Assembly (NCBI RefSeq): GCF_000685395.1
Contig: NZ_AVSQ01000003.1
Span: 61,238 to 125,237 of the forward strand
Direction: 5' to 3'
DNA: 64,000 nt
DNA from: Candidatus Nitrosotenuis chungbukensis
GTDB taxonomy: Archaea; Thermoproteota; Nitrososphaeria; Nitrososphaerales; Nitrosopumilaceae
Shown here: positions 62,692 through 64,000 of the stretch, in pieces
How the letters are laid out: each line of letters starts with the position of its first letter
How positions within the stretch are numbered: the first letter of the stretch is position 1
Position numbers and translations under genes: made by a program
Notes under the pieces: generated by a model
The model's input: the letters and a program-made list of their open reading frames with translations, nothing else
Database searches by the model: none
Told to the model about the DNA's origin: nothing

Positions 62692-62817
62692 ATGATGAGA
62701 GAAGAGATTTCCTGTCCAAGATGCAATACCAAGATGACCTCAATGCAGGCGTGTCATATGATTTGCAGCAACTGTGGAGCGCATCTTGATTGCTCAGACA
62801 AGGGTAGCTTCTGGTAG
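62692..62817 (+). CDS. 41-residue zinc-ribbon microprotein
   Basis: A frame from ATG 62692 (a second ATG follows) to TAG 62815-62817. CPRC (8-11) and CSNC (25-28) form one zinc site, and a conserved-looking tail HLDCSDKGSFW ends the protein. A TTTTAATC box lies about 26 nt upstream, so it is likely leaderless. The function is unknown. Its stop abuts the stop of the next zinc-ribbon gene. Confidence 0.75.
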   Translation: MMREEISCPRCNTKMTSMQACHMICSNCGAHLDCSDKGSFW

Positions 62818-62991
62818 TTAAAATCCAGGTCTTCTTGGAATGTAATCCGAAGACATGTTAATTGCCTTGTCCTTCATGATTTCTATATAATTTTCATATT
62901 CGGCTTCAAAGTTGCAATGGGGGCACTTTACGAATTTTAGATCATCGTCAAGAATTGCCACCCGTTCGCATTCAGGACATTTGGCATCCAT
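62818..62991 (-). CDS. 57-residue zinc-ribbon microprotein
   Basis: A frame from ATG 62991. CPEC (5-8) and CPHC (23-26) make a zinc ribbon resembling LysW/TFIIB-like or transcription-factor knuckles. The rest is acidic and helical (FEAEYENYIEIMKDK) with a short basic tail. The function is unknown; it is too short for a catalytic role. It converges with the 41-residue gene with no base between stops. Confidence 0.72.
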   Translation of the reverse strand: MDAKCPECERVAILDDDLKFVKCPHCNFEAEYENYIEIMKDKAINMSSDYIPRRPGF

Positions 62992-63044
62992 GATTAATTT
63001 ACATGATCAAACTATAATAATGCTAGTTCCAAAAACCGAGTTGC

Positions 63045-63118
63045 GCGGAGTTAGTCCAGCCTGGTAGGACGTCAGCTTCCCAAGCTGAAGGTCGCGGGTT
63101 CAATTCCCGCACTCCGCA
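63045..63118 (+). tRNA. tRNA-Gly(CCC)
   Basis: Acceptor GCGGAGT/ACTCCGC, D arm GTCC-GGAC, anticodon stem TCAGC/GCTGA with loop TTCCCAA giving anticodon CCC (codon GGG), T arm GCGGGTTCAATTCCCGC, discriminator A at 63118. No intron and no CCA. Its last 19 bases lie antisense within the 3' end of the next gene. Confidence 0.95.
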
Positions 63119-64000
63119 TCCAATTCTTGTATGGCTTGCTTGATGTCACCCTGATCTTTTGCATTTGGCGTATGTTTTAAATAATTTTCAAAGTCTTCCT
63201 TTGCTTCCTTTTTCATGTTTTGCTCCAGTCTTGCTATACCTCGGTTTTTGTAAATTGGGCCAAATCGGTTTGGGTTGATGGCTATGGCTTGCGTATAGTA
63301 TTTGTCTGCTTTTTCATATTGTTTGGTTTTGAGATAATAATTTCCCAGTCCACGATATGCCAAATAGCACAACTTGTTGTATTGGATGCTCTGCTCATAA
63401 TATTTTACACACTCTTGGGAATTTTTTTCGTTATAGATTCCTCCAAGAAGACACGATGCGGTAGAATTGGTCTTGTCAAGAGATATCGCATCTGCGAGCG
63501 TCTTAATCGCGTCATCATGTCTGTTTTGCAGGTTGAGCTTTTCTGAAACAAAACACAGTCTGTTAGATTTTTCCCTTGTCTTGTTTTCCACCTTGATTGA
63601 CGATATTATGTCAGTCGGAGCAATCAGTATCATCAATCTTCCATCTTCTTCCCAAAGCTTGTCAAACAGTCCTTCGGGTATGACCCCAATTTGATCCGGC
63701 TGCGGCATATAGTGAATGATTGATTTTTCTTTTTGGTCATAGCCAGAAATGACAGAAGCGTGCTGGACTGTCTCATAGAGTCCAGGCAGGATTACAATTG
63801 GCGGTATTCCCATGTCTATGATTTTTTTTAGCTCCGAAAGCGAGGAGTGAAGAATCAGACTGCCTAGTCCGTGGCGTTCTGCAATTTCTATTCCTTCAAT
63901 TAGGATACTTCCACGTACGTTTGGATATTTTTTTGCAATTTCTTTTGCCTCTGAAAACGGTAAACTGACATTCCAGTATTTTGAAACTGCGCTGACTGCC
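63100..64000 (-). CDS. C39-like peptidase-fold protein with TPR repeats, 5' end cut by window edge
   Basis: The frame is open to the right edge, beyond the first visible ATG at 63813. The N-terminal visible part has RGSILIEGIEIAERHGL and QHASVISGYDQKE, resembling the Peptidase_C39_2 fold with its His before GYD; the Cys region is outside the window. Three TPR-like helical pairs follow, including SIQYNKLCYLAYRGLGNYY and AIAINPNRFGPIYKNRG. A protein-binding or processing role is likely. The last 19 nt overlap the tRNA-Gly gene antisense. Confidence 0.72.
   Translation of the reverse strand, partial: AVSAVSKYWNVSLPFSEAKEIAKKYPNVRGSILIEGIEIAERHGLGSLILHSSLSELKKIIDMGIPPIVILPGLYETVQHASVISGYDQKEKSIIHYMPQPDQIGVIPEGLFDKLWEEDGRLMILIAPTDIISSIKVENKTREKSNRLCFVSEKLNLQNRHDDAIKTLADAISLDKTNSTASCLLGGIYNEKNSQECVKYYEQSIQYNKLCYLAYRGLGNYYLKTKQYEKADKYYTQAIAINPNRFGPIYKNRGIARLEQNMKKEAKEDFENYLKHTPNAKDQGDIKQAIQELDAECGN

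Noticed and set aside
62598..62789. 63-codon plus-strand frame before tRNA-Gly
   Set aside because: It overlaps the zinc-ribbon microprotein in another frame and lacks a motif; the Cys-pair frame from 62692 is the better call.
1..64000. CRISPR arrays, insertion sequences, rRNA genes or prophage
   Set aside because: I looked for regularly spaced repeats, transposase motifs, integrases and conserved rRNA segments and saw none.

Overview
The window looks like a chromosome segment of a Thaumarchaeon (Nitrososphaerota), most likely near Nitrosopumilaceae. It is AT-rich. It carries archaeal information-processing genes (uL2, eS6, aIF2 alpha and gamma, Pelota, Nop10, GatDE, LSm, RPA, Lhr helicase, SRP RNA) beside bacterial-type genes common in this phylum (GrpE-DnaK-DnaJ, bacterial-type MetK). 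It also has a tetraether lipid synthase-like radical SAM protein and a cobalamin pathway. TTG and GTG starts are frequent, and several genes have a TATA-like box about 26-30 nt before the start codon with no room for a leader. No amo or 16S gene is present, so the placement is inference.

Positions 1 to about 17.3 kb form a very AT-rich surface-glycan island read on both strands. It holds nucleotide-sugar enzymes (RmlB-like dehydratase, UTP-glucose-1-P uridylyltransferase-like protein, nucleotide-sugar dehydrogenase, GalE-like epimerase), three glycosyltransferases, four methyltransferases, a glutaminase-less asparagine-synthase-like amidotransferase, a GNAT, a secreted alpha/beta hydrolase and a formyltransferase/beta-propeller fusion. 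From 17.3 to 21.5 kb lie the tetraether synthase-like gene, a divergent TrmB-DtxR regulator pair with an inverted repeat between them, a VapBC toxin-antitoxin pair and an orphan AbrB gene.

From 21.7 to 50.5 kb there is compact housekeeping DNA: Pelota, a site-2 protease, a tRNA thiolation enzyme, SRP RNA, uL2, Cdc48, GatD-GatE, tRNA-Leu, the grpE-dnaK-dnaJ operon headed by a degenerate sugar-dehydrogenase-like gene, tRNA-Gln, an ABC exporter, RPA, Lhr with an overlapping 39-residue membrane microprotein, a RadB-like ATPase, LSm and MetK. From 50.5 to 56 kb are cobalamin genes cbiD-cbiG-cbiX-cbiC, a convergent cbiA, and cobA. From 56 to 62.6 kb, aIF2 alpha-nop10 converge on an opposing run eS6-aIF2 gamma-PIN-metallohydrolase-aglB. 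The window ends with two zinc-ribbon microproteins, tRNA-Gly and a TPR/C39-like protein cut by the window edge.

The most striking object is the 896-residue AglB/Stt3-like oligosaccharyltransferase with a complete cyclophilin domain at its C terminus. Topology predicts that domain faces outside the cell, which would couple N-glycosylation to proline isomerisation on secreted proteins. Other points of interest are the 39-residue microprotein, a candidate uronamide sugar module, a candidate operator at the tetraether synthase locus, a GRGT-repeat basic protein, and many convergent gene pairs that share palindromic stop codons.
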